From the NCBI GenBank assembly GCA_902629495.1, contig CACORA010000001.1, forward strand, positions 45,224 through 109,223: DNA of 64,000 nt, read 5' to 3'. This DNA comes from Planctomycetaceae bacterium. GTDB taxonomy: Bacteria; Planctomycetota; Planctomycetia; Pirellulales; UBA1268. The notes beneath the pieces were generated by a model, which did not search any database, had not been told where the DNA came from, and saw only the letters and a list, made by a program, of their open reading frames with translations. This document shows, piece after piece, positions 17,086 to 26,068 of the stretch (the stretch's first letter is position 1; each line of letters starts with the position of its first letter). The translations under genes were made by a program, and so were the position numbers.

Positions 17086-17814
17086 ATGTTCAATTGGTTT
17101 GAAAGGGGCTCCTACCTCGGCGTCATCCTGTTTCTCACACTCACTGGCATTGGATTGCCAGTGCCAGAAGAAGTTCCAATTGTTGCAGCCGGTGTAGCCA
17201 GTCGTGCCAAAGCACTCGACTGGTACTACGCTTTACCCTCGTGCCTTATTGGTGCTTTACTTGGCGACAGTTTGATGTATGCCATAGGACGGTTTTTTGG
17301 TGAGAAAATCCTGAAGGAACATCCATGGTGGTCAGGTTTTCTTACAAAACAACGCGAGAAAACAATTGAAAATCTTTTGAAGCGTCATGGGATCAAGGCT
17401 TTTTTCGCTGCACGATTCTTGGTTGGCCTTCGTAGCCCTTTCTATCTTACGGCCGGCATGCTCAGAGTGCCGTATCGTTGGTTCCTGCTGGCTGACTTTA
17501 TCTGTGCATCCGTCGTGATCAGTATCTTTTTTGGCTTGGCATATTTATTCGGCGATCGAATTACAGGTCTTATTCAATCTGCAAATCGAGGGATAACCAT
17601 CATCGTTGTCGGCGTTGTTATTGCCAGCCTTGCTGTAATGGCTTTTTTCTCATTTCGCCGTCGTCGCATGCGAATGCTCGACCAAGATCCAGAGTCGCTA
17701 CTTGAGCGGCGAGAACTTCTTTTTGGACCGGCTGCAGACCGGATTGCTGAGACTGTGAATCTCGGCGATGATCCCAGTCATGGGGAGCACCACAAGCAGG
17801 ATCATATCCCCTAA
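17086..17814 (+). CDS. DedA/VTT family membrane protein
   Basis: A 242-residue polytopic protein with the VTT (SNARE-associated) signature: LTLTGIGLPVPEEVPIVAAG with acidic residues in a re-entrant helix near residue 22-35, GDSLMYAIGRFFGEK, and RFLVGLRSPFYLTAGMLRVP. DedA proteins help recycle lipid carriers such as undecaprenyl phosphate or move phospholipids between leaflets. The C-terminal tail is charged and soluble. It follows apbE in the same run by 53 bp. One of three VTT proteins in the window. Confidence 0.85.
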   Translation: MFNWFERGSYLGVILFLTLTGIGLPVPEEVPIVAAGVASRAKALDWYYALPSCLIGALLGDSLMYAIGRFFGEKILKEHPWWSGFLTKQREKTIENLLKRHGIKAFFAARFLVGLRSPFYLTAGMLRVPYRWFLLADFICASVVISIFFGLAYLFGDRITGLIQSANRGITIIVVGVVIASLAVMAFFSFRRRRMRMLDQDPESLLERRELLFGPAADRIAETVNLGDDPSHGEHHKQDHIP

Positions 17815-17969
17815 GAGAACCGAACGTATGGATTGTGTTGATTTTTCAGATGCGTCCGGCTGGGAAAAGCTTGAGTGTTGCCTGTAGGCGACAACCCGTA
17901 GCCATTTTTCGACCTACAAATTTACTGAACAGACGATGGTTTCAGGTCTCAGTCATTCAGGAGTTTTGT

Positions 17970-19358
17970 ATGCCGGACGTGGTGACATGTTGTGAAAAGC
18001 ATCTTTCAACGACTCAAACCGTTCTCCCAAGAGTCTTGATTGTGGATGATGACCGACGACGATCTTCCTCAACTGCGCAGTGGCTGTGTAGCCGGGGTTG
18101 GCATGCAACCGCTGTCGGATCTGCAGATGAGGCTCTTCGAGCCTTCACTCGAGGTCAGATAGATGCATGCCTCCTGGATGCCAAATTACCTGAGGGTGGA
18201 AGCCTTCGCGTTGCCACTGTCCTACGAAACACCTGGCCCATGGCGGCTATTATTCTTACAAAATCTGTGCATCAGAACATCTCAGAAGCGCTTCTCCGAG
18301 ACAGTCATGCAACGGTAGATCTACCAACTCGTGATGACGACCTTGAAACAACACTTTCTCGCGCAATCGACAGCTCACAACAAGCTTCTCGTAACACAGG
18401 CTGTCCAATTCTTGGAGAACATCCGTCCGTTCAGAATATTCTCAGACTTGCAAATCAGGTGGCGACAACACCGGCATCCATCTTGATTACTGGAGAAAGT
18501 GGGACTGGTAAATCACTACTTGCAAGACATATCCATAAGACGAGTTGCAGAAATGGCAACTTCGTAGAGGTAGCCTGCGGCAGCCTTAATGATTCACTGC
18601 TGGAAAGTGAACTCTTTGGACACGTTGCAGGATCGTTTACAGGTGCTCATACAGATCGTGAAGGCAAATTTCTTCGCGCACATAACGGAACAATATTTCT
18701 TGATGAAATTGCAACGGCCTCTCCAGCCATGCAAGTAAAACTACTTCGAGTACTTCAGGATTTCGAATTTGAGCCTGTAGGAGGCGGACAGACACATCAT
18801 GTTGATGCCAGAGTCATCCTTGCAACACATGAAAATCTTGAAAAACTTGTTGAAGACAAAAAATTTCGTGCTGATCTTTATTGGAGAATCAATGTAGTGG
18901 TGCTCGAAATGCCTCCCTTGCGTGATCGTCAAGATGATATTCTTCTCCTTGCAAAACACTTCTTGAGCCGTTCCAAAAAGATGGTCACGCGTGCCATCGA
19001 TGGTTTTTCCTCTGCGACGGAGGAACTTCTTGTACATCACCCATGGCCGGGAAACGTGCGAGAATTACAGCACGCTGTTGAACGAGCTGTCCTCCTTGGA
19101 ACAAGTTTTCAGATTGAACCACAGGATCTCCCAGATTCTTTTGCGAAAGCATCAACACCACCCAAGACGTCACTTAAGCAGGCTCTTGCTGACCCCGAGA
19201 GAATGCTCATCCTTCAAGCACTCCAGAAGAATGGTTGGCGTCGTGATGCGGCGGCAAAAGCACTCGGAATAAACCGAACGTCGCTCTATAAAAAGGCGAA
19301 ACGACTCGGCATGGATTTGCCTCACTGGCGAGCCAATACACGTGAGGGAGCCTCGTGA
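17970..19358 (+). CDS. NtrC-type sigma-54 response regulator
   Basis: Start at ATG 17970, after AGGAG at 17959-17963; the frame opens further up at 17835 without a signal. 462 residues in three domains. Receiver (21-135): VLIVDDD with D26/D27 and probable phospho-acceptor D70; the usual conserved Lys seems replaced by Arg. Sigma-54 AAA+ domain: Walker A GESGTGKS (175-182), GSFTGA (221-226, the sigma-54 contact loop, Ser in place of the usual Ala), Walker B TIFLDE (241-246). C-terminal Fis-type helix-turn-helix RRDAAAKALGINRTSLYKK. No sensor kinase is next to it, so it is an orphan regulator of unknown targets. Confidence 0.9.
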   Translation: MPDVVTCCEKHLSTTQTVLPRVLIVDDDRRRSSSTAQWLCSRGWHATAVGSADEALRAFTRGQIDACLLDAKLPEGGSLRVATVLRNTWPMAAIILTKSVHQNISEALLRDSHATVDLPTRDDDLETTLSRAIDSSQQASRNTGCPILGEHPSVQNILRLANQVATTPASILITGESGTGKSLLARHIHKTSCRNGNFVEVACGSLNDSLLESELFGHVAGSFTGAHTDREGKFLRAHNGTIFLDEIATASPAMQVKLLRVLQDFEFEPVGGGQTHHVDARVILATHENLEKLVEDKKFRADLYWRINVVVLEMPPLRDRQDDILLLAKHFLSRSKKMVTRAIDGFSSATEELLVHHPWPGNVRELQHAVERAVLLGTSFQIEPQDLPDSFAKASTPPKTSLKQALADPERMLILQALQKNGWRRDAAAKALGINRTSLYKKAKRLGMDLPHWRANTREGAS

Positions 19359-19490
19359 AGCCAAGTAGACCAACTCCTAAGGTCTTCTTCTAGGCTTTTC
19401 TTTGGCACCCCGCTTCAAAAATACGTCTTCTGCGGTCATACTAGTTTCTTCGTTGCAAAACTGCTGTCTGCTGTGAAGGAGCTTATCAAC

Positions 19491-20411
19491 ATGAAGAGGA
19501 ACCTGAGTATCTATGGTCTTCCCCTTTCTGGCCGTCCAAGTGAACTAATTGAGCTAGCTTTGTCATTTGGATTCGAGTCGCTCGACCTCGATATTCTTGA
19601 CTTTCAACGCCAAGCCGAAGCATTCGGTGCAGATCATGCCAGGCGTCTTATGGTCAGCGCAAGATTGATAGCAGGAAGTTTTAGACTGCCTGTCGACCTT
19701 GCCGCTGATGAAGAGACGTTTGCAAGCGAACTAGATCAACTTCCAGCTCGACTCGACTTTGCCCAAGCTGCAGAAGCAACCCGAGCAATAGCAACAATAG
19801 AACCTGCATCGGACGAGCATGGCTTCAAGGATTTCTTTGAGTTGCATCGTACACGTCTAGAGAAAATCGGTGACCAGTTGGCACCTCGTGGCATTCAACT
19901 CGGTTTGGCAATTCAGCCAGAGTCCGAACTCCGGGAAGGAAAGACGCATCAGTTTATTCAAACGTTTGAAGAACTTCTGGGCCTTATTGCTGTTGCGCAC
20001 GATCACGTTGGAGTGGTTGCTGATGCATGGGCCTTCCATGTAACTGGTGAACCAATTGACCTGATTGCAAAGGTTCCTGAGGGAAAAATTATTGAAGTCC
20101 GAGTGTCAGATGCTCCCCGTGAAATTTCTGGGAATGAGCTCAATCGCACCCAGCGTTTGATGCCCGGAGAGACCGGAGTGATCGATTCAGTTGCTCTCAT
20201 AAAGGCTGCGACTGCTGCACAGTTCGACGGGCCAGTCACACCGTGGGCAGACCGCACAAGCCTTGCAAGCCGCGGTCGCGAAAAGACGGTTCGCCTTGCG
20301 GGAGAACGCATGCAAGCGCTTTGGCGTGATGCAGATCTCGAAATCGAGACTCCTTGGTTTATGCCAGTGGTGAAAGAGGAAGCAGCACTTGTCGAAACAA
20401 ATCAAGAATAG
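19491..20411 (+). CDS. Sugar phosphate isomerase/epimerase-like TIM-barrel protein
   Basis: 306 residues from ATG 19491, with AAGGAG 9 bases before it (a GTG at 19473 opens the frame earlier). The protein resembles the xylose-isomerase-like TIM-barrel family (AP endonuclease 2 fold): an N-terminal PLSGRPSELIELALSFGFESLDLD strand-helix, and repeated strand ends with acidic residues such as VGVVADAWAFHVTGEPIDLI and IIEVRVSDAP. Metal-binding residues are not as clear as in the second epimerase at 29288. Substrate unknown. It is the last gene of the plus-strand run that starts at 13966 and abuts a transglutaminase gene tail to tail by 4 bp. Confidence 0.65.
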   Translation: MKRNLSIYGLPLSGRPSELIELALSFGFESLDLDILDFQRQAEAFGADHARRLMVSARLIAGSFRLPVDLAADEETFASELDQLPARLDFAQAAEATRAIATIEPASDEHGFKDFFELHRTRLEKIGDQLAPRGIQLGLAIQPESELREGKTHQFIQTFEELLGLIAVAHDHVGVVADAWAFHVTGEPIDLIAKVPEGKIIEVRVSDAPREISGNELNRTQRLMPGETGVIDSVALIKAATAAQFDGPVTPWADRTSLASRGREKTVRLAGERMQALWRDADLEIETPWFMPVVKEEAALVETNQE

Positions 20412-20415
20412 TTGT

Positions 20416-21408
20416 TCATGCTGGTTCGCGTACCCACTCAACCTGTGGAGCACCACCTGCCCCGACGGCTGATCCGCGAATGAATTCGGACATGTATCGA
20501 AGTGGCTTCCCCGGACGATCATTATCTCGAAAGTTATCGCCCTTCTGCAAAATTGGTAGCTGATCTGGCATCTCACCAAATGCTCGAGTTCCAGCCGCCT
20601 GACATGGGAACCACACGCCATTTCCTTCCGAGTCCTCAAGATAGAATTCAGGATAACAGTGCCCCTCAACCCACACTGTTCTCGCAGGGATTCCCTCTGA
20701 ACGACACATCGCTATGAAAAGACACGTCAACTCTTCGCAGTCTCCCCAACCATCCGCGAGTGCTCGTGCTGCACCTTTTAATTCACCATTTCGGTATTCA
20801 ACGGTATCACGAACGGTGTCATAGAGCTTTTCAACTTTCTCCCAGCCAACGAGACCCTCAGTCGATGTTTTTGCGAGTTTCTTAATCTTTGGATGCCGTG
20901 ACTCGATATAGGGACTCGGGTTGAGAAACATTCTCAAATTTCGATCTATCTTTTGTGGAATCAGAAGTGATTCAGTTTCTTCTGGAGGGAGGATTGCAGA
21001 TCGATTAAGTTCAAAAGTAACGATTGCCTGAACCTTTGCCCCAGCCTGTAAATGAGGAATCTCGACAATCATTTGAGACACTCCTGTAGGCAACGTACGA
21101 TACCGGAGCGACCGGACCTCTCGGGAAGTCTCTTCTGAGATTTTTTTTACGTGCTGCTCTGGCCACTCTCCCGGTATGGGCATCGTCGCATAGATGTCAC
21201 GCAGATTTCCGCCTGAGGCGGCAATGATAATTCCTACTCGATATTGCTGTGTACGGGCATCTCCAAGACGTGAAGCATTGCTTTCAACCGTTTCATCGAG
21301 AAACTGTCCCTTCGCTGGCTCGACAATGAAAATGGAACAAATGACGAACGTAATCCTGAGCACACGATAAATGTGCCATCGAACAGAATGCGCAGTTTTG
21401 ATGCCCAT
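20416..21408 (-). CDS. Transglutaminase-like exported protein
   Basis: A 330-residue protein with a signal-like N-terminus (hydrophobic at residues 17-30). The C-terminal half is a transglutaminase-like (papain-fold) domain: KVEKLYDTVRDTVEYRNG, then WGDCEELTCLFIAMCRSEGIPARTVWVEGH with the nucleophilic Cys in GDC and the His in the EGHCYPEFYL block, and an acidic residue after it. The N-terminal half is a beta-sandwich often seen before such domains. It probably cleaves or crosslinks proteins in the periplasm; the substrate is unknown. The rpsA gene is divergent to it. Confidence 0.8.
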   Translation of the reverse strand: MGIKTAHSVRWHIYRVLRITFVICSIFIVEPAKGQFLDETVESNASRLGDARTQQYRVGIIIAASGGNLRDIYATMPIPGEWPEQHVKKISEETSREVRSLRYRTLPTGVSQMIVEIPHLQAGAKVQAIVTFELNRSAILPPEETESLLIPQKIDRNLRMFLNPSPYIESRHPKIKKLAKTSTEGLVGWEKVEKLYDTVRDTVEYRNGELKGAARALADGWGDCEELTCLFIAMCRSEGIPARTVWVEGHCYPEFYLEDSEGNGVWFPCQAAGTRAFGEMPDQLPILQKGDNFRDNDRPGKPLRYMSEFIRGSAVGAGGAPQVEWVREPA

Positions 21409-21542
21409 ATCACCATTCCTGAAGTGACCTGATGGATACAGAATTACGATATACCGTCATATCGACCCAAAACTACTTTTTGCAGCGATATTGCCCCACT
21501 GAAACGGTAAGGCAACCTGGGAAGGCTGGAAAAAAGGCTCGA

Positions 21543-21571
21543 TTGTTCAGGAGAGATGAGCCTGCTACACT
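21543..21571 (+). promoter_or_regulatory. Candidate promoter of rpsA
   Basis: TTGTTC, a 17-bp spacer and TACACT, with TG one base before the -10 (TGCTACACT, extended -10). The start site would be about 65 bp before the ATG of rpsA. The -10 shares its full extended form with the tRNA-Gly promoter, which supports both. Confidence 0.45.
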
Positions 21572-21642
21572 GCGAAATTCAAATATTTGTGGCCTGTGCG
21601 TTCCCTTCCTCCAACCCTTTCATCCAACGAAACCCCTAACCC

Positions 21643-23331
21643 ATGGTCAACCGCAACCTAATACGTGAACTTGAACTCGGAGACGATCTCGACAAAGAAC
21701 TTGAACAGGCCCTTGCTGGCACGGAAAGCGAAGAATATTCAATAGGTGCCGCTACGCTCACGGTGAACTCCGTTCTCAATGGCAAAGTGTTGCGAGTTGA
21801 TAATGAATTTGTCTTGGTTGACGTTGGCTATAAGAGTGAAGGCCAAATTCCTCGGAACGAATGGGATGAAGGAGAGCCAGATCCAAAAGTTGGAGACTCC
21901 GTAAAAGTTCTTCTTGAGGAGTTTGAAGACGGTGCCCTTGAAGAACAACGAGGGATGATTTCGCTCTCGAAGCGAAAGGCACAACGGATTGAGGATTGGC
22001 TGAATGTCATGTCCAGCGTCAAAGAAAATGACGTTGTCACTGGTTATGTCATTCGAAAGATTAAGGGCGGATTGCTTGTCGATATTTCTGGCGTCAACGT
22101 CTTTCTGCCAGCCAGCCAAGTTGATATTCGCCGACCAGCCGACATTGGTGATTATTGCGGAAGAGCCATTCAGTGTCTGGTTCTCAAGATTGATGATATT
22201 CGTCGAAATATCGTTGTCTCTCGTCGAGCCCTTATCGAGCAAGAACGAACAGAACGGAAAAAGCAATTGATGGAAGTGCTCGAGGTCAATCAGATCAGGC
22301 GTGGTATTGTCAAAAACATTGCTGACTTCGGTGCCTTTGTTGATCTGGGTGGTATTGATGGACTTCTTCACATCACTGACATGTCTTGGGGTCGCATTGG
22401 GCACCCAAGTGAGATGGTGGCAATCGATCAAGAAATTGAAGTACAGGTGCTTCACATTGATCGAGAACGAGAAAAGATTGCTCTCGGGATGAAGCAGCGG
22501 ACGGCAAGTCCTTGGGCACAGGTCGCTGAGAAATATCCAGTCGATACTGTTTGCAATGGCTCCGTCGTCAACGTTATGAGCTATGGTGCATTCGTGAAAC
22601 TTGAAGATGGTGTCGAAGGCCTTGTCCATATCTCTGAAATGAGTTGGACTAAACGAGTCAGCCACCCAAGTGAACTTGTGAAACCTGGAGATGAGGTTGA
22701 GGTTGTTGTGCTTGCGATCAATAAAGATAAGCAAGAAATATCTTTAGGCATGAAGCAGACCCAACAAAATCCGTGGGAAAAAGTAGCGGCAGACTACCCT
22801 CCTGGAGCGATCGTCAAGGGAGTCGTTCGAAATCTCACCAACTATGGGGCATTTATTGAGATTGATGATGGCATTGATGGTCTTCTTCACGTCACAGATA
22901 TGTCATGGACACGAAAAGTAACTCACCCAAGTGAAATGCTTGACAAAGAAGAAGAAGTTGAATGCAAAGTGATCTCTGTTGATCAGCAGCGAAGACGAAT
23001 TGCTCTCGGGCTGAAGCAAATGGGAGATGATCCATGGTCAACAGATATTCCCGGGCGATATTCGGCTGGAGACATTATCAAAGGCACCGTAACCAAGATC
23101 ACAAACTTTGGTGTTTTTGTAGGGCTTGAAGACGGTCTCGAGGGACTTCTCCATATTTCTGAGCTTTCAGAGGATATGGTCGAGAATGCCGAAGACGTTG
23201 TGCAAGTTGGTGATGAGCTGGAAGTAAAAGTCCTTCGGGTCGATACAGAAGAACGAAAGATTGGCCTTTCACGAAAACGTGTTGGCTGGACTCCAGAGCA
23301 GGAAGCTGCTGAAGCTGCTATCGAGGAGTAG
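21643..23331 (+). CDS. rpsA: 30S ribosomal protein S1
   Basis: 562 residues with six S1 (OB-fold) repeats, as in Gram-negative S1. Repeat starts are marked by GKVLRVDNEFVLVDVGYKSEG, TGYVIRKIKGGLLVDISG, RGIVKNIADFGAFVDLGG, NGSVVNVMSYGAFVKLEDG, KGVVRNLTNYGAFIEIDDG and KGTVTKITNFGVFVGLEDG. Repeats 3-6 carry the canonical GAFV pattern and LLHI motifs, repeats 1-2 the ribosome-docking form. S1 unwinds mRNA and helps its binding at the ribosome. The 3' end overlaps the convergent gene at 23318 by 14 bp. Confidence 0.95.
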   Translation: MVNRNLIRELELGDDLDKELEQALAGTESEEYSIGAATLTVNSVLNGKVLRVDNEFVLVDVGYKSEGQIPRNEWDEGEPDPKVGDSVKVLLEEFEDGALEEQRGMISLSKRKAQRIEDWLNVMSSVKENDVVTGYVIRKIKGGLLVDISGVNVFLPASQVDIRRPADIGDYCGRAIQCLVLKIDDIRRNIVVSRRALIEQERTERKKQLMEVLEVNQIRRGIVKNIADFGAFVDLGGIDGLLHITDMSWGRIGHPSEMVAIDQEIEVQVLHIDREREKIALGMKQRTASPWAQVAEKYPVDTVCNGSVVNVMSYGAFVKLEDGVEGLVHISEMSWTKRVSHPSELVKPGDEVEVVVLAINKDKQEISLGMKQTQQNPWEKVAADYPPGAIVKGVVRNLTNYGAFIEIDDGIDGLLHVTDMSWTRKVTHPSEMLDKEEEVECKVISVDQQRRRIALGLKQMGDDPWSTDIPGRYSAGDIIKGTVTKITNFGVFVGLEDGLEGLLHISELSEDMVENAEDVVQVGDELEVKVLRVDTEERKIGLSRKRVGWTPEQEAAEAAIEE

Positions 23332-23956
23332 CTGAACCTGGCTCGTCGCTGTGGACATACAGGACACGAACAGGTCCGACCTCTTCACGTTGCATGGTAA
23401 GTTCGTTAACGTGTGTCCGCGGGCATACAAAGAACATATGACCTTTCTCGATGCGATGTGGCGTCGTGGCTCCCGCAATCATGACTCTTCGAATTTCTGG
23501 ATATTGAAGCGCCTCTCCTGAATGTGGATCAATGATTTCAAAGGTGGTATGTGCCGAACCAATCCCGACAGTCATGCGATCACCTGGCTTGAGAAATTGA
23601 AGATTAATGTGGGGGACTTCGACCTGCGTCAGGAGGATGGGCTGGGCATTCAGAAGTCCGTTTGGTGTGGTTTCACCACCAATGGGCTGAGGCGCCATGG
23701 CGACATCCTGATTCGGCAATGAAGAATATTCTCCCGAATCATCTGTTGGAGTCGATGAAACAGGCTGAATGTCCTGTGTACGCTTTTCAGGCATTGGGCT
23801 TCTTGGTGATACCTTCCAGATACTCCAATCAGACGGCACCGTTGTGGTATTCAGCAGTGCTGTTCCTTTCTTCACCAACCATCCTGCATCCCCTGTGAGT
23901 ACAAATCCACTCGTCAGCAAACCCAGCACACAGCAGTAAGTGAAAAATGATCGCAT
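23318..23956 (-). CDS. Exported or anchored protein of unknown function
   Basis: The frame opens at 24112, but only from the ATG at 23956 does it begin with a signal or anchor (MRSFFTYCCVLGLLTSGFVLTG), so 212 residues are preferred. The middle is low-complexity (Pro, Ser, Thr, Glu). The C-terminal 100 residues are beta-rich with FLKPGDRMTVGIGSAHTTFEIIDP and MFFVCPRTHVNELTMQREEVGPVRVLYV. I do not recognise a family. It converges on rpsA. Confidence 0.5.
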   Translation of the reverse strand: MRSFFTYCCVLGLLTSGFVLTGDAGWLVKKGTALLNTTTVPSDWSIWKVSPRSPMPEKRTQDIQPVSSTPTDDSGEYSSLPNQDVAMAPQPIGGETTPNGLLNAQPILLTQVEVPHINLQFLKPGDRMTVGIGSAHTTFEIIDPHSGEALQYPEIRRVMIAGATTPHRIEKGHMFFVCPRTHVNELTMQREEVGPVRVLYVHSDEPGSATPR

Positions 23957-24341
23957 AACATAGTACGGAGGGACGAGAGAATGAGACTTAACTATGCCAC
24001 ACGACACGAGACTCTGCGCTGACAGGTAGGTCCTAGCGATTGTATGGCTTATCAGACGACTTCTCCTAACAAAAACAGCTTCTTGCAGAATCTCTCCGTT
24101 CCTTTCAACCATGAAGAGACAGAACTCTTGCCGTTGTGCAAATGCACCGGATCAACTAACAGAAGACGCCGTCTTGTATGGCCATGCCGATCGACGAAAA
24201 CTGTATGTCATACAAGCGCAAATCGGTTCTTTCAGAACTATTCAATCCCACATACAATCAGCGTTCCAAAGGTTTTAGTAGAATGGAATGTGCGTTATGA
24301 CCAGTGTGTACATCCCAACACACTGAGAAAGAAAAACTACT
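23957..24341. other. 385-bp divergent region upstream of the GTPase gene
   Basis: No gene seen, although several shadow frames cross it. Just before the GTPase start is the inverted repeat CAGTGTG (24302-24308) / CACACTG (24319-24325) with a 10-base loop, 16 bp upstream of the ATG. A smaller GTTCT/AGAAC repeat lies about 24225-24237. These may be operator or mRNA-structure elements; I cannot place a -35/-10 pair with confidence. Confidence 0.4.
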
Positions 24342-25484
24342 ATGACTTCCACGCACCCAGATCTCCGGATCAGCCTACTAACACCTGTCGGGCGAGGGGC
24401 ACTCGCGGTTGTAGCTCTTTCTGGAAAAGACGCACTTGCCAGTTTGAAAACTCTGTTTTTCCCCGGTGGGGTTCCTCTCGTTGCTCGTCCGGATAATGCT
24501 GTCATCTTTGGTCGCTGGGGGCATCGACAGCACGGCGAAGAACTTGTCGTTGTACGTCGATCACAAACATCGTTCGAGGTACACTGCCACGGAGGACTTG
24601 CGGCCTCCGAAACCGTTATGACCGATCTTGTCGCTACAGGAGCCATCCGTCAGACATGGAAAGAATGGCTTTCCTCGCATGCCTTGATGCTCAATCAGCA
24701 GCATGGCCGGCTTGGCCAGCGATTAGAAATCGAACACGAGGCAAGACAAGCACTTGCTGCTACGAGAAGTCCTCTTGCCGCAAAAATACTCTGCAATCAG
24801 CTATCAGGTGTTCTCGCCGATGAAATTGAGCGGATTGAGTTACTCAAGAGTCATGGGAATACCAGCGAGGTTCATGACGCTACGAACGTTCTCCTGAATC
24901 TATCTCGAGTAGGCCTTCGGTTGATTCGACCTTGGAGCGTCGTTGTGATTGGTCCTGCAAATGCAGGGAAAAGCAGCCTCATCAATGCACTCGCAGGGTA
25001 TGCAAGAACTATCGTGTCCCAAGAACCTGGCACGACCAGAGATACGGTTGAAACACGCATGGTTCTCAATGGCTGGGAACTTGATCTCGTCGATACTGCA
25101 GGAATTCGAGAACTCGAAACCGTCTATTCGGAATCGGAAAAAAAAGGCATTCAAAAAGCTCACTACGCTGCAAAGCATGCTGATTTGGTCATACACGTGC
25201 AGCCTCCACCTGTTCATTCTTTGCCTGCTCGTCCGACGTTTTTCGATGATTCACATCCTCTCACCCTATGGGTCCTCTCAAAGTGTGACCTCATTCCTGA
25301 CAGCCCATCACCTGCAGGGTTTGTAAAGACGTCTGCTTCTAAAGGTATTGGGATCCAGAAACTAACAGCCCTTATTGTTCAATCACTCCTCGCTGATTTA
25401 GCCAATCAGCCGGAACTCTTTGAAGGCCCGGTTCCTTTTACAGGACGACATGTTCAGTATCTCCAAAGCCTCAGAGACACCTGA
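24342..25484 (+). CDS. MnmE-like GTPase lacking the C-terminal CxGK tail
   Basis: 380 residues. The N-terminal domain resembles that of tRNA-modifying GTPase MnmE (TPVGRGALAVVALSG, residues 14-28). The G domain follows with P-loop GPANAGKS (204-211), TTRD (231-234), DTAG (251-254), SKCD (313-316) and SASKG (331-335). MnmE is normally 440-470 residues and ends in a helical segment plus a C-(I/V/L)-G-K tail whose Cys is essential for the uridine-34 modification. This protein stops at TGRHVQYLQSLRDT, where that segment begins. None of the three frames downstream continues it, so this is not a simple frameshift. It may be a lineage-specific GTPase of different role. Confidence 0.8.
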   Translation: MTSTHPDLRISLLTPVGRGALAVVALSGKDALASLKTLFFPGGVPLVARPDNAVIFGRWGHRQHGEELVVVRRSQTSFEVHCHGGLAASETVMTDLVATGAIRQTWKEWLSSHALMLNQQHGRLGQRLEIEHEARQALAATRSPLAAKILCNQLSGVLADEIERIELLKSHGNTSEVHDATNVLLNLSRVGLRLIRPWSVVVIGPANAGKSSLINALAGYARTIVSQEPGTTRDTVETRMVLNGWELDLVDTAGIRELETVYSESEKKGIQKAHYAAKHADLVIHVQPPPVHSLPARPTFFDDSHPLTLWVLSKCDLIPDSPSPAGFVKTSASKGIGIQKLTALIVQSLLADLANQPELFEGPVPFTGRHVQYLQSLRDT

Positions 25485-25528
25485 TGCCATCACAGAGATG
25501 CTCTCTCTGGGATTCTGCAGCTCTGCTG

Positions 25529-25870
25529 TTAGTACCGAGGCAATGATGGATTCACACATTCAACCCACTGGTCAATGCCACCCTTCATACTCGACGCTTT
25601 AGAAAAACCTTTCTCTCGAAGCCAACGAACAACCCTGAGACTTCTCACGCCATGGTGACAGTACACAATAATTTTCTTGTCCCGCCACTCTTCTAGCTCA
25701 TTGATTCGCTCAGACATTTCACTCATGGGCAACAGCCTGGCTCCTTCAATAGATACAATCGAAAATTCCTCTTGTTCACGACAATCAAGGAGCACCACAT
25801 CAGGCTCCGAAGAAACAAGCATTTTCGAGACATCTGCCGGAAGAAGTTCCATCGGGTAATTGTTTTCCAT
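25529..25870 (-). CDS. Single-domain rhodanese (sulfurtransferase)
   Basis: 113 residues from the ATG at 25870 (the frame opens at 25912). One rhodanese domain: VLLDCREQEEF, then the active-site loop CHHGVRS (nucleophilic Cys about residue 71), then RVVRWLREKGFSKASSMKGGIDQW. It moves a sulfane sulfur and is cytoplasmic. It converges on the MnmE-like gene with 44 bp between. Because MnmE acts on the same uridine that is thiolated by sulfur relay proteins, a link is tempting but only inferred. Confidence 0.85.
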   Translation of the reverse strand: MENNYPMELLPADVSKMLVSSEPDVVLLDCREQEEFSIVSIEGARLLPMSEMSERINELEEWRDKKIIVYCHHGVRSLRVVRWLREKGFSKASSMKGGIDQWVECVNPSLPRY

Positions 25871-26001
25871 ACCGTGACTCAATGAGCCTCTCCAGGGATA
25901 CGCAGACAGCATCTCCGCGATACTGCACCCTCAAATACCATCTTTCAACGTGCCCCTCCAAAAGAAGCATTATCCAGAGGTAGCATAGCAGCCTACAGCA
26001 T

Positions 26002-26036
26002 AAAAATTGGGGGGCAGCTTTCGCTGCCCCCCAACT
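26002..26036 (-). terminator. Strong terminator of the prepilin-like gene
   Basis: A perfect 12-bp stem TTGGGGGGCAGC / GCTGCCCCCCAA (26007-26034). Read on the minus strand the loop is GAAA and five T follow (26006-26002). It lies 35 bp after the stop of the DUF1559 gene, and its strength fits a highly expressed gene. Confidence 0.93.
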
Positions 26037-26068
26037 GTCAGGTTTATCTCTCAACTATGACCGACGCA

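Noticed and set aside
19402..19418. A sigma-54-like TTGGCAC...TTCAA before the isomerase gene, just after the NtrC-type regulator
   Set aside because: The -24 part fits but the essential GC of the -12 element is replaced by CA, so it should not work.
25420..25602. A frame following the MnmE-like gene, considered as a frameshifted C-terminus
   Set aside because: Its translation contains no helical MnmE tail and no CxGK motif, so a frameshift does not explain the truncation.
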